Shown here one piece after another: positions 36,232 through 45,989 of a stretch of DNA of 64,000 bases. Source of the stretch: Chrysogorgia sp. JL179-B06 (lineage: Eukaryota > Cnidaria > Anthozoa > Scleralcyonacea > Chrysogorgiidae); the NCBI GenBank assembly GCA_035772405.1, contig JAYKKM010000066.1:372001-436000 (forward strand), read 5' to 3'. Made by a program: the position numbers and the translations under genes. How positions within the stretch are numbered: the stretch's first letter is position 1; the number at the start of each line of letters is the position of its first letter. The notes below the pieces were generated by a model, which did not search any database, was not told the origin of the DNA, and saw nothing but the letters and a program-made list of their open reading frames with translations.

Positions 36232-36484
36232 TCAGACTGTTTATTACTTATATAATAAAAGACCATCGTTAGGGAAAAACACATTTTGTGGCAAATGTAC
36301 ACGTATGTACATTGAAACCAAATTCAATAATGTCAAAATGTCTACTATGCTGACTGATAACATTCTATAGGTAAGCCTTTTGCAGTACTGTTACTGTTAG
36401 ATGTCTCTCCAGCTAAAAGATGTCAAAAATATAACGATCAAGAAAGATTATATTGCATGTTAACCTATAAAACTAATACTTGCT

Positions 36485-37572
36485 TTATTGACCCTTTCCT
36501 TCAATAACTGCTGTGATCCTTTTGTCCATGCTGTCAATAATTGTGTCAATTTCCTTAGAACTGAAACTCAACGTAGTTTCTTTGACCCGAATAGATAAAT
36601 CCTTAAAGCTTTCTTTCGTAATTTGCTTTTCTAAAGCATCATTCTTTAATCGCATAGTTAGAGTATGGAAAAAATTTTCAATAGGATTCAAGTCAGGGCT
36701 TCGGGGAGGAATTTTGAACACTACTCCACGGACTTTGTCAATAGCACGCATTGCTATCTTGGAATTTTGCCTTGGGCATCCATCTATGAGAAATCTCTTC
36801 GCCTTTGGGTTTGAATATGTTTTGAATGCTTTCGGGAATGACGACTTGACAATTGCTGCAAATTTCTTGCCTGTAATTGGCCCATCATACTGTTCACAGA
36901 GAACAACACCCTTGCCGTACGATATAGCTACCATGAAGTTTACATTTAATGGCACCTTCCTTCTTTCCTTTGGCAGTGCAGTTAAATTTTAAACCCTCTC
37001 CCCGTATTCTCCATTCCCGAGCTCGTGGTGCACGTGCCTGGTCGTAAGGGTTACTTTTGTACTGAAATCCTTTCCCATCCAAATAAAATGATATACCTGT
37101 TCTCCAGAATTCGTCTCCTAATTTTTTCTTTCTAACCTTCCTGCAAAACTTGACCCTAGATTTTAGATCTTTGGCGTAGAGAAGACCTTTTTTTCTTGTC
37201 TGTAAATACCAGTAACCCTCTTCATTCAAGTGGTTACGAATAGTTCGACTGGTTACATGCTTTACGCCACTTTCCAGCTGAATTCGCTTTGATGTAAAGG
37301 AACCTGCCTTCTCTCTTCTTATCTGTTACCGAGCGCACTATACTTCTTTTGTCTTGAAAGGATAATTTTGTTGGTCTCCCTTTATTTTACTTTCTCTGAT
37401 CAAAAACAGGCTCACCATTTAGTGGCTTCTTGGCATGCTTATAAATTGCAGCTTTAGAGTACTGGGAAAACATTTTTAAAAGCGTCTTGCCTCAAATTTT
37501 TGACAACTGGTATGCAGCTCTTATTTGAGCAGAATGTTCCACAGATACTTTTTGGCAAGTTTTGTTAGCCAT
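36485..37572 (-). pseudogene. Tc1/mariner-like DDE transposase, broken
   Basis: ATG at 37572 (MANKTCQKVSVEHSAQIRAA) leads to a helix-turn-helix region (FSQYSKAAIYKHAKKPLNG) and a GRP-type hook (NKGRPTKLS). After several stops and frame changes come FYLDGKGFQYKSNPYDQARA (first catalytic Asp), then the open segment 36955-36485 with KRFLIDGCPRQNSKIA (second Asp) and FKIPPRSPDLNPIENFFH (final Glu, 34 residues after the second Asp: a DD34E spacing). The C-terminus ends at 36485. Tc1/mariner enzymes cut and paste DNA into TA sites, which agrees with the TA flanks of the 4.1-kb unit, so this is the best candidate for its transposase. At least four disabling changes in the N-terminal half make it inactive now. 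Confidence 0.8.
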
Positions 37573-37897
37573 CTAAAATGAACAAATGCTACCATTGTGG
37601 AATAACTACCATCAAAATACTGTTCAGAGGTAACAACGTCAACGTTTAAAAATTGAACAGATCAAGTAAATTACCTGAACCCAATTGAATAAAATACGTT
37701 TCGCCTGAAAACAGGTCATCTACAGACAACATACAAAATTAGCCACGGCAACCCCCCCCCCCCCCCGTCATCACATTTTTTTATCAAGCCCTGAACTATA
37801 TTCCTGATCATACGGTCCTATATATTTTTCAAATTGTATATTGAAAATTCATGTTCAATTAATCTCAGAAAATGATTACGTGTCCTCTTTTTTCAGA

Positions 37898-38148
37898 CAA
37901 TCATGGAAAAAATATCGTAGACTTTTTGAATTTTTATACTATTTCCCCCTCCCCCCCTACACAATGTTGGTATTTAGACAATGTTACTTGCAAATCGACT
38001 TTAGCTTGACCAACATTGTGTGGGGGGGAGGGGGGAGGGAATTTTAGGGCAATAAGCGGATGAGTTTGGAGGAGCACGCATTTTCATAACGTATTCTTAA
38101 ATTTGGATGTAGTTTTCCAAAAGTCTACGGGTATTTTTTCCAAGATTG
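37898..38148 (+). repeat. Right palindromic terminal repeat
   Basis: Direct copy of 34016-34268 with only scattered changes. It ends GATTG next to TA at 38149-38150 and is preceded by TTTTTTCAGA. Confidence 0.85.
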
Positions 38149-38530
38149 TAGTAAACAAACTACGAAAAAAATGACACGAGCATACCTTTCGTCGACTTCT
38201 CGCCGAGGACGGCTTTTGTGGTTCTTTCTTCCAAACTGTAGGAATGGAATGTGGAAGAAGTCTGCGTCTCAATCCTTCCATATGCATAATAGTGTCAAAA
38301 CATTCTTCTCGAAAGTGTTCCGAACAGATCACAAAGACACTTTTGGAGTTGAAGTTTGCCCGGTGCGTACGAACAAATCACACCCACTTTTCACGCTCTG
38401 TTGTGCTCGCAGGACTACGATGCAATGAGACAACGACTTGCCAGCATTGTAGTTTAGTTCAAAACCGCAGATTATGGAAATTATACGACAAGTTCACCGA
38501 AAGTTCACGACAAGTTACAATACACAACTA

Positions 38531-38556
38531 GCCACGTGTTGAGTCTTTGACGTCAC
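38531..38556 (-). promoter_or_regulatory. Inner inverted-end segment with CRE-like TGACGTCA, right
   Basis: Inverted counterpart of 27581-27606 with two mismatches; about 85 bp upstream of the first plausible Met of the THAP transposase. Confidence 0.45.
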
Positions 38557-39278
38557 TTCCTCCTCTAAGTCCGGAACATGTTCGAATAATGGCGGCCGTA
38601 TACTTTCGTATAAAAACAGTCTGAAAATGCGACTTCCCATGCTCGCAATTGCTTGAAATTTGGCAAGTTAAGTAACAACACCATGCTCTTCACAAATATG
38701 CAAAAATTCGGTATACCAAAAATTTGATCACAGGGGCACTTTAACGACTCGTACCATTTGTACCATCCGTACGGATGGACAAAATTTAACGACAGCGTAT
38801 AGCATAACATCAGTAGACCATTGCCGGATCGTGAATCATTTTCACCATCCGTACCATCCGAATATAACAGAGCATTGACGGATCGTGAAGAATTTTCACC
38901 ATCCGTATCTTTTCGTAATATTGGACATGTATGCGTTGTAGGTCATTCCTTCTTTTAGTAGATATCGATCTTCAGGATATCATCAGATCGTGCATGCATG
39001 ATTTTTACAAAATAAGAAAAAAATAAGAAAACAGGCTACATACTGCAAATTTACAATCTATATTTTAGTAGTTATTGTGCATCTACTTACTTTCGTTGTT
39101 TCCAAAGCACGATCATCGCATGTTGTTGCAGTTGTTTTGCAAGCACTACAGTAGCACCAGAAGTGGAACACTATGTGGTTGGACCAGACTTTAATTTTCT
39201 CCATAGCTTTGGCTTTTGAAACCTATTATATTGAAATAGTGATTATATTACATATAATTAATATATTCACTGGATAGG

Positions 39279-39430
39279 ATTTATCCACTGGATAAGTTAT
39301 CCAGGCATTGAACAACCAATTCATGTGATAGATGTACATACTTATTGAAGTATGTACATCTATCACATGAATTGGGATGACCAGGAGTTGGTTGTTCAAA
39401 GCCGGGATAACTTATCCAGTGGATAAATCG
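39279..39430. repeat. Long hairpin with GGATAAGTTATCC-type arms
   Basis: Arms run from TTTATCCACTGGATAAGTTA to its inverse, with the centre at TACATACTT-ATTG-AAGTATGTA. The right arm has a small insertion (about 14 bases). A MITE-like foldback. Confidence 0.8.
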
Positions 39431-39568
39431 AGTCGCCACCTACATATACTATCAAGTTTTATACTGACAATAAAACAATAGAATCAACCACAAAGAAACC
39501 AATGCCCTAACCACTTTTGTTCCATATAGCCAATCACAAAACCTGTTCATTTTGGGCACGTGTTTACT

Positions 39569-39780
39569 GGATAAATCCTATCTAATGAATATATGTTCTA
39601 TCCACTGAATGGCCATCTGAGAAAAATAGCGAGTGAATACCACTATCCATGTTTTCAACAACATATTCACCTGCTATTTTTTTATCAGAAAACTGTTGAA
39701 TAGATAGAAAATGAATTGACTGGATGGGACTTATGACTTATCCACCAGTAAGCTATCCATGCTTCGAACAACTGTCCCCA
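39569..39780 (+). repeat. Dispersed repeat family, copy 2
   Basis: Matches 19035-19250 along its length (GTTTTCAACAACAT, CACCTGCTA, AATGAATTGACTGGATGG and related phrases). Confidence 0.7.
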
Positions 39781-40003
39781 AGTGTGGTAGGACAAGGGTT
39801 GAACATACCAGTTCATTTTATATAATAATAGATTATAAGAGCTACAGTACCTTGGATAGACACTTTCTAATGCTTTTTGATTTGTGCCTACAGAAATAAA
39901 TTATCTATACATAATCAAATGTATTAATCAAATTCAAGTGTGTCCATCCTCCCGTTTCTGTTGTAGACATAATTTTTGTTATTGAATAATGGGAGCAATT
40001 CGA

Positions 40004-40490
40004 GAATACCCGTTCACTTTTGAAACCGTATGTATAAACATTTCCGCTCTTTTCAATCTACATATAATCAGCTTCCTACTTTTCTGAATTGTACCTTTTA
40101 GGATCTCGCATAGTTTCGCCGATTATTGTTATTTTAATTTTCATAATATACATAGTATTTGTAAATATAGTAGTTAGTTATTTGTATTTTTAATATTTTC
40201 TGTAATTCTAGTTGTTGGGTTTATTTAGAGGGCCACAAGTTTATTAGTGCTCTCTAAATAAAGTTTGAATGCATGAATGAATGAATTTAAAGGCAGAAAT
40301 AGAAACCAGGTTGCTCTAAAATCTCTTTAAATATAATGTCGAAGGTTTATATTGTGTGTACATGTTGATAGTTATATCAAATTAAATGGGGGTTTAAAAT
40401 AGAACGAAGCAATTGTATATGATGAACTTTCCGTATTTGACCCTTTTACTGACTGCCAACAAATGCAAACAGCGAAAGTGGACGGTATTC
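40004..40490. mobile_element. MITE copy B split by a LINE-tail-like insertion
   Basis: Outer parts (40004-40030 and 40285-40490) match the MITE at 17075-17306. Between them, about 40031-40284 is foreign and ends in a TGAA-type simple tail (GCATGAATGAATGAATT), the usual 3' end of some LINEs. Confidence 0.7.
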
Positions 40491-41132
40491 TAGAATTTTT
40501 AGCGGAAAAATGTATGCTAGTGTATTATGCAATGAAGACAATGAAATTTAACACTCCTTAAACAAACCTTGAATTAAAATATATGAGGGAGAGGGTTGCA
40601 ATTCAGTTGTACCTGCCCTCCACCATTGTTTGTGTTGATCAAAAGGAAAGAGGCCCAGAATGTTTTATGAGGTTACTATCTCAAAAGCTAAGACAGCAAA
40701 CAGCCTATGAGCAATGCAATATTGGTGAATAAAAAATCCTGAAAAGGATACAACTGTACTATTATGCATATAATCTATGAAATATGTAACTCATTACTGC
40801 CCCTCCTGTGAAACATGCAAATGTGGCAAGCATACTGTAGGTACAGCTATAGTATAGCTGTGCAGCACATGATGCAATGGCCATGGCTGCTGAAAAGAGC
40901 GGTGCAGGTCAATATATAATTATACAGCTGTGTCCATCATATAATTTATGGAGAGCCATATTGGCCGAGAAATACAGTAGCTTTAACCCATTCTTGTCTC
41001 AGATATCCTTTATTATTTTATTGTGGCGAACACTAGATAATTTTACTGTATGCAGCAGATGGAAGCTTAGCTGAGTCTGGTCCAATCTGCAGGCATGGGT
41101 TTTTAACATTAAACATGAAATAGCAAATAGAC

Positions 41133-42981
41133 ATACCCAGGCGGTTGTTTTGCTTTGCGCGACTTGCGGGGGCTGAGCGTGCAGGGGCTTTTGGGGAGGA
41201 CGCGATGAGACAATTTAGCGCCTGGCAAAAAATGACCGATATCTGAAGAATCCAATATATCTCATCTATTCGTCTGTTTTTGCCGTATTTATATTTATTG
41301 CTTCTGGTAACTTATTCTTGATGCATCCATGGATTATCTGGAGCAATCGCTTCAAGAATTGTCATTTGAAGGTAATATTTTGTATATTTCGGTATTTCCC
41401 TTTGTCGGCATTCAAAAGTCGAACTTCTCATGTGAATGATCTTGAACAAATGGTTTTGCTAATTTACATCAGATTCGTAACATGAAAAGTTCGACGTTTA
41501 AAACAGGCCTTAGTTACATGTGCTATTCGCATTTTGTTTTATATATTATCGCTTTGTTTTGACTTTGTAATTATTATCTGTCTCTTACCATATTATTATT
41601 ACGCAATACAGAATTAAAAATAGCATCCCAAGTTCTGATGATGAATTAAACGTATATCATTTGGAGAACTGAATGTTCATGGTTATAGATATATATTCTA
41701 TTTTAGCCTTCAATATTCATTATTTATCTACTTGTTTGTGGTAATATTTTATCATATTTAAAAAGTAAGGAAAATTGTGTTGAAATATATTTGTTGACAA
41801 ATTTGTAGAACCTGATGCTATACTAGCACTCCTGTAAAGGATAGACCAAATCATCCATTACAATTTGCCAGTTAGCATAATGAATGAAATAAACTCCTAC
41901 AGTATATCAGATATGAATCTTTACCAGGGTACTGTGTATGAAAGTAAAACAGTCTTTTTGTAATGTGTTTTTCATTGTATTTTTTAACATACAATTTGTG
42001 CAGTCTCTCCAGTGCAATGAGAGAAGACCGAGTTAGAACATAATTTTGCTAATCATGAAGATTCAGATGTATATATCAAACAGTCTTTGTTGATGGATTT
42101 GCTTGATTTAACATCCAATGACAAGAATATTCTCACTCGAGCTATTAAAGCACTTTTCTGCTTCTTTGGTCTGAAAGAATGTAGTGATATGGGAGGCATA
42201 TATTGGAGAAGGAAATTTTCTGTGATTTGTTGCAGAATTTTGAAGAGAAGTGCCCACTATTACATAGTGTTTTTTTCTTGTGGCTTCTACATCGCATGGT
42301 TTATTATTTCCTTTGCTATAAGAATTTAAGATTCTAGCATAATATAGCAACAAGCAAATAAATTGCAAGCTTCACGCTCGTTGTGCACAGCACAAACCAA
42401 ATTGCATCCACATGAAATTACAGTGACATCTCGGTAGCCTTGATTTTAATATTACACATAAAAATGAGAATAAGAATTAAGCTTAACATTTAAGGAAAAG
42501 TACAAAAGTATATATTATTATCCTTGTAAGTTCTTTATTGTAATTTCAATATAATATAATACAAAAGAAAAGCATAATTTGTCATTGTACACATAAAATG
42601 TGCCCACGTTTGTTCTACGATATTCATACATCTTTTCCACACACCCTTGCACACACTCTTGTTTCTTGTTCGTGTCTGCTGATTCGCAATGATTCGTTCC
42701 TGTCAGAAATGCTAAATTCTCGATTGACGATTGTTTCTATTAAATTCGGAAATGATAAACAATGCCATTTTCGAGAAAGAATTCTCTTTTGGCAGTGCAT
42801 TCATAATCTGGACGCACGATTTCTACAACAATTTCCAACAACAATTCAATGATTTCCTCATTTACATTTATGTATGATAAAACGTCGGCCATGTTCAATA
42901 ATTCATTTTCTGCCAGGCAAGCGCTTCCTTCCCTCACGTCCTCCCCAAAATCCCCACATGCTCAGCCACAGTACGAGGCTG
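41133..42981. mobile_element. 1.85-kb element with GC-rich inverted ends, class unknown
   Basis: The left end (41170-41233: GGCTGAGCGTGC, TTTTGGGGAGGACG, CGCCTGGCAAAAAATG) is mirrored at 42904-42966. The decamer GCAAATAGAC is repeated just outside (41123-41132 and 42982-42991), a possible 9-10 bp target duplication as made by Mutator-like elements. Inside, a short plus-strand exon (41333-41372; MDYLEQSLQELSFE before GTAATA) and a minus-strand frame near the right end (42892-42740; MADVLSYINVNEEIIELLLE) may be remains of its genes. No transposase motif is recognised. Confidence 0.5.
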
Positions 42982-43349
42982 GCAAATAGACCAGTTCATG
43001 GGACCTCAAAACTAAGGAAGCAATGGAGACTGTTCTGTTATTGGAGCTCCAATACCAACCGTTACTAGCTAACCCAATGATTCTGAACGCAAGTGTTGTG
43101 GGCCTCAAAGCTGATTATTACACCTTGACCCATTGCAGCCTACATGTATACATTCTCCCTTTTGTGAGTTAATCATTTGACATTGGCCACAGCAAATTGG
43201 AAAATAATCAAATACAATATAGATATATTTATACAATAAATACAGTTAACATTCCATCTGTGTATGGGTGCGGGCAATGTTGCATCATAGGGGTATGGGG
43301 CTAGCCTCCACTCGTGAAGCTGAGCACGTGATCATTGGAATTTTATAAT

Positions 43350-44345
43350 TGACTGGATAGTGCGAGGCCCAGCATTGTTCACAGGTAATCAAACAGATCA
43401 TGCCGAGATTTATTCGCAACAGTATGGTAACACCAATAACTCCGTCAGCACCCACAACAAGTTCAACCAATGTTGGGTTGAATTCTACTTCATTAACCAC
43501 AGCTCCCAAAATAACATAGCAAGTATCGCCACCAACAACAGTCAACAAGACTCAACCTTTATACCGACCTTTCTACCACCATCAGGTTAAGTGATTCCTG
43601 AATACGTTTTCTTGGGACGTCAGTGTCATGTTTCCCATCCACACCATTATATTCCACCTCGACTGCTATGCCTTTAGCTCCCAATCCATTCAGCTCCGCC
43701 CATTCAGTTTTTGGGCTTCCATCCTTTACTTCCAACGCCACCCCCTTTGTAGTCGTCCAGTCTATTCTGAGTGGCCAGTTCATCGACCTACCAGTTCTCG
43801 TCCAAGAATCGTGAAGAACCAACGACCTGTACTCTCTTGGACAGGAACCTTATCATCAACTCGGGACCGCGGAAAACTGAAGTCATTACGGACATTATCA
43901 CCTGGGTGCAAGCCTTCTCTATCTACACAAGCAATTTTTGCTCATACCAACCCCAGCGATCTCGCAACCTTTGGCTGTACCAGCTGTTTATAATTTGTTT
44001 GGCGAAACAATTCCGTGGCCCTAACTATGATAAAGCGTTTCGTCGCGATGCCGTGTCGCAAAACGTCACGGATTGGTCACAAATGAATGTGGAATTATTC
44101 AACTTTCACTCAGGTGCCTCAAGTTGATTTCCCACACAGCTTCGATGGAGGCAAGAGGCTCTCCCTCCTCCAATTTCGTTTGCCGTTCTTGGAACAAAGG
44201 CCACTGCTCCTGCTCGGTAGCTGTTTGCCGTTATGGTCACGCGTGTGACATCCCAGGCTGTTTCCGTGAAACCGTGGGATCAACCATGCTCAACAGTCTA
44301 CGACCTACGACAATCACCCTGCCAAACGCTTTCGGTGGCGTATGA
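43350..44345 (+). pseudogene. Gag-like fragment of a retroelement (possibly DIRS-type)
   Basis: A middle segment in one frame has ITDIITWVQAFSIYTSNFCS, LYQLFIICLAKQFRGPNYDK and AFRRDAVSQNVTDWSQMNVE. After a frame change near 44110 it has NFVCRSWNKGHCSCSVAVCR followed by YGHACDIPGC, a Cys/His knuckle of the form CxxWNxGxCxxxxxxCRYxHxCxxxGC. I know this arrangement (W-rich capsid-like stretch, then CRxFNxGxC..CxxxHxC) from gag-like proteins of DIRS-type retroelements in cnidarians, which would bind element RNA. No reverse transcriptase or tyrosine recombinase follows in the next 700 bp, so only this part survives. The class assignment is tentative. Confidence 0.5.
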
Positions 44346-45080
44346 CGATATTCCCGTTTCCTCGGTTTGCTCTTTTCTATACTGTATTACAAAACGTTTA
44401 TAGTTACGTACTATTTATTACCATACGTTTATGTGGTCATTAATAAAGTTTCAATAAAATTTCCAATCTATGTTTGTGTACTATTCCTCTTTTGCCTTGC
44501 CATTGGCGTTGCGCCATGCTTACTTGTTCTCGGGCCGTTGTTGTTTTGTTTTTAGTGTAGTTGTTTTTTCGCAGGTTTTTTGGCCCCTTTTCTAAGCTCC
44601 GATAATACGGTCCTCTCTGCTAGACTTAGCGGACTGTAGTTTTAATCTTTGCCCGCATTTACGCCGTAACTTTCACTATAAGGCCGAAATAGTTCGACTT
44701 TCACCTTTCAGCGGCAGTACGTCTCCAAGTTGTGCTTGTTTCGGTATTAGCCAATAGAATCAGTCGGACGACGTTCCTAGGTGTCATTTGTCTGAAGCAT
44801 TTACAGGCTTTAGTCCTCCACGTCGTAAACAACCTTGACCAGCACGTTACATTTTATACAAGGTCATTCGACATTTTCAACATTTTCTAGGTAAACCGAA
44901 TTTATATTAACCCGAATTATGTTTAGTCACGAGCACTCGAACAGTGTGCAATCAAGTGCTCTGGTACAGCGATTTAGTTTATCTTCGACTGGGGAGTGTG
45001 CATCTCTATATACTCATGAGCGAGGGACTTGTAGCGAATATTCAGTACATTTGGTTGTCAGCTTTGGCTAATCATGCAAG
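44346..45080. other. No gene seen
   Basis: No motif or inverted end that I can support. Confidence 0.45.
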
Positions 45081-45345
45081 TAGTATAGCATATGGGGGTA
45101 TCTGCACTTTCAAAATTTATACGACGTCTCAAACCCAGCTTCACACACCACCAGACCCCGCTGAGGGTAGTTCTGTCAAAAGTGCCATTTTTGTGTTGGT
45201 AACCCCCTCAAGAATTCGCGAAAAAAGCGTTAGAAGTGGTCGCGTCATATCGTCGTCCTCAGCCGGGTCTGGTAGTGTGTGATGCTATGTCCGAGGTGTT
45301 GCACAAATTTCGAAGGTATGTCAGGTACCCCCATATGCTATACTA
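45081..45345. mobile_element. 265-bp foldback MITE
   Basis: TAGTATAGCATATGGGGGTA at the left is perfectly mirrored at the right end (45326-45345). Further inside, the CCAGACCC.GCTGAGG phrase and its inverse also pair, so the element folds along most of its length. Confidence 0.8.
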
Positions 45346-45409
45346 CAGTCATTTCGATTCACGCACGAAAACAAAACCACTAAACTCAGTTTAGTGGACC
45401 GTTAACAAA

Positions 45410-45725
45410 CATCATTGAACTTACACACGTCGTCTCACAACTACATGCTCTATCAAACCCAGCTGATGTCGTCGAAAAACACAGCCGAGCGCAATCCCAA
45501 ATTTCATACATCGTTTCACAATCAACTTCATGTCCTATCAAACCCAGCTGGTACCATCGGTGTCGCTTCAGTTACTGTTTCAACGAACACAATCGAGCGC
45601 AATAACAAATTTCATATATCGTTTCTCAATCCATTTCATATCGTACCAGACCCAGCTGGTACCATTGGTGTCGCTTCACACACTGTTTCAACGACCGTTC
45701 CAAATAAAACATTAGACTTCGAGCC
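45410..45725 (+). repeat. Degenerate tandem repeat, unit about 115-125 bp
   Basis: Phrases like TATCAAACCCAGCTG, GAGCGCAAT.ACAAATTTCATA and CGTTTC.CAATC recur in order three times with divergence. The second and third units also share GGTACCATCGGTGTCGCTTCA-like text. Also related to the CAAACCCAGCT phrase in the neighbouring MITE. Confidence 0.65.
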
Positions 45726-45989
45726 TTAAAGTTTATAATGATTCCATCAAATGTTCTACACCTTTGTTGCTACCTGTTATGCAAATTAAAACAACATTAA
45801 CCACCCGTCATTTTGCAGTCGATGTTGCTAACGACATTCCATTGAACATTCAAAAAAAATTTTCGTTTTAAAAGAATTTTCAAAAAATCGCGGTTGCTAT
45901 GGCTCAATGGAATGTTGTTATTAGCAACGCACATGCAGCCACCTGTTGTCGTGCGTGTCCTTTCTAAAGTGATAGTCACACACATGTTT

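Larger units (their letters stand above)
34016..38148. mobile_element. 4.1-kb TA-flanked element with palindromic terminal direct repeats
   Basis: Nearly identical 253- and 251-bp repeats (34016-34268, 37898-38148) lie in direct orientation at the two ends. Each repeat has its own inverted tips (CAATCATGGAAAAAATA ... and ... TATTTTTTCCAAGATTG, about 33 bp). The outside flanks are TA on both sides (34014-34015, 38149-38150), whereas inside the repeats are followed by TC (34269) and preceded by GA (37896). So the two repeats did not insert separately at TA sites; the whole 4.1 kb behaves as one unit. Inside are a CRESS-like Rep relic (+), an iteron-like palindrome, and a Tc1/mariner-like transposase (-). 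It lies in an intron of the THAP transposase. A 1.85-kb element at 49934-51784 has the same plan. Confidence 0.75.
28415..38447 (-). pseudogene. THAP-domain Kolobok-type transposase, about 12 exons, broken
   Basis: Minus strand. Exon 1 (38447-38186) is a THAP zinc finger (NSKSVFVICSEHFREECFD, GLRRRLLPHSIPTVW), with TGA after EREKWV. Three short phase-0 exons follow at 33907-33806, 33690-33640 and 33448-33329. A coiled-coil exon (31452-31259, KKKLQRKLKTMENKVDGLKQ) and an acidic exon (to 30933) come next. The core is in 30770-30350 (CHLCLASNPKLSVTQTGTM, CNSCKG, EVVLAVDGRHDSMGHSAKYG), 30030-29813 (AFISDRHKSISKWMREECP), 29525-29274 (KLSKEKGCETIARWKKACV) and 29173-29002 (PVAQTSCLEGYHSVVNQFAP). D of DGRHDS, D of SDRH and E of LEGYH are my candidates for the DDE triad. 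The end (28884-28680, 28545-28415) has a zinc knuckle, CRKCGNPRKGHKKGQC. Further breaks: TAA after KKCK, a lost acceptor near 30025, frame damage in the coiled coil. The 4.1-kb element in intron 1 is a later insertion. Confidence 0.8.
27581..38740. mobile_element. Second Kolobok-type transposon unit (left tip missing)
   Basis: The right tip, ...AGGGGCACT next to TTAA at 38741-38744, reads inward as TTAA-AGTGCCCC. The same phrase occurs at 54506. A 26-bp inverted pair (27581-27606 and 38531-38556, two mismatches) marks the inner ends; the outer left end was not found and may have been lost where the LINE (to 27465) lies. Contents mirror the 5.2-kb element: a P2X7-C-like gene reading inward from the left (27663-28164) and a THAP transposase reading inward from the right (38447-28415), converging with about 250 bp between their stops. 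A separate 4.1-kb element (34016-38148) sits in the first intron of the transposase. TTAA targets plus a THAP transposase are the defining traits of Kolobok elements. Confidence 0.7.
38745..41132. other. Intergenic, repeats only
   Basis: Contains degenerate CCATCCGTA phrases (38757-38920), the hairpin at 39279-39430, the dispersed repeat at 39569-39780 and a MITE with a nested insertion (40004-40490). No coding exon supported. Confidence 0.5.

Noticed and set aside
36513..36992. 159-codon plus-strand frame
   Set aside because: Antisense to the Tc1/mariner-like transposase, which has clear catalytic motifs on the minus strand.
34016..38148. Two independent MITE insertions or an LTR retrotransposon
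   Set aside because: Inner borders are TC and GA rather than TA, so the repeats did not insert separately. No reverse transcriptase, integrase or primer binding site lies between them, and the outer duplication is only TA.
45415..45729. Open frame that could encode a repetitive protein
   Set aside because: The frame follows a degenerate tandem DNA repeat, is open in two frames and has no recognisable domain; the repeat explains it.
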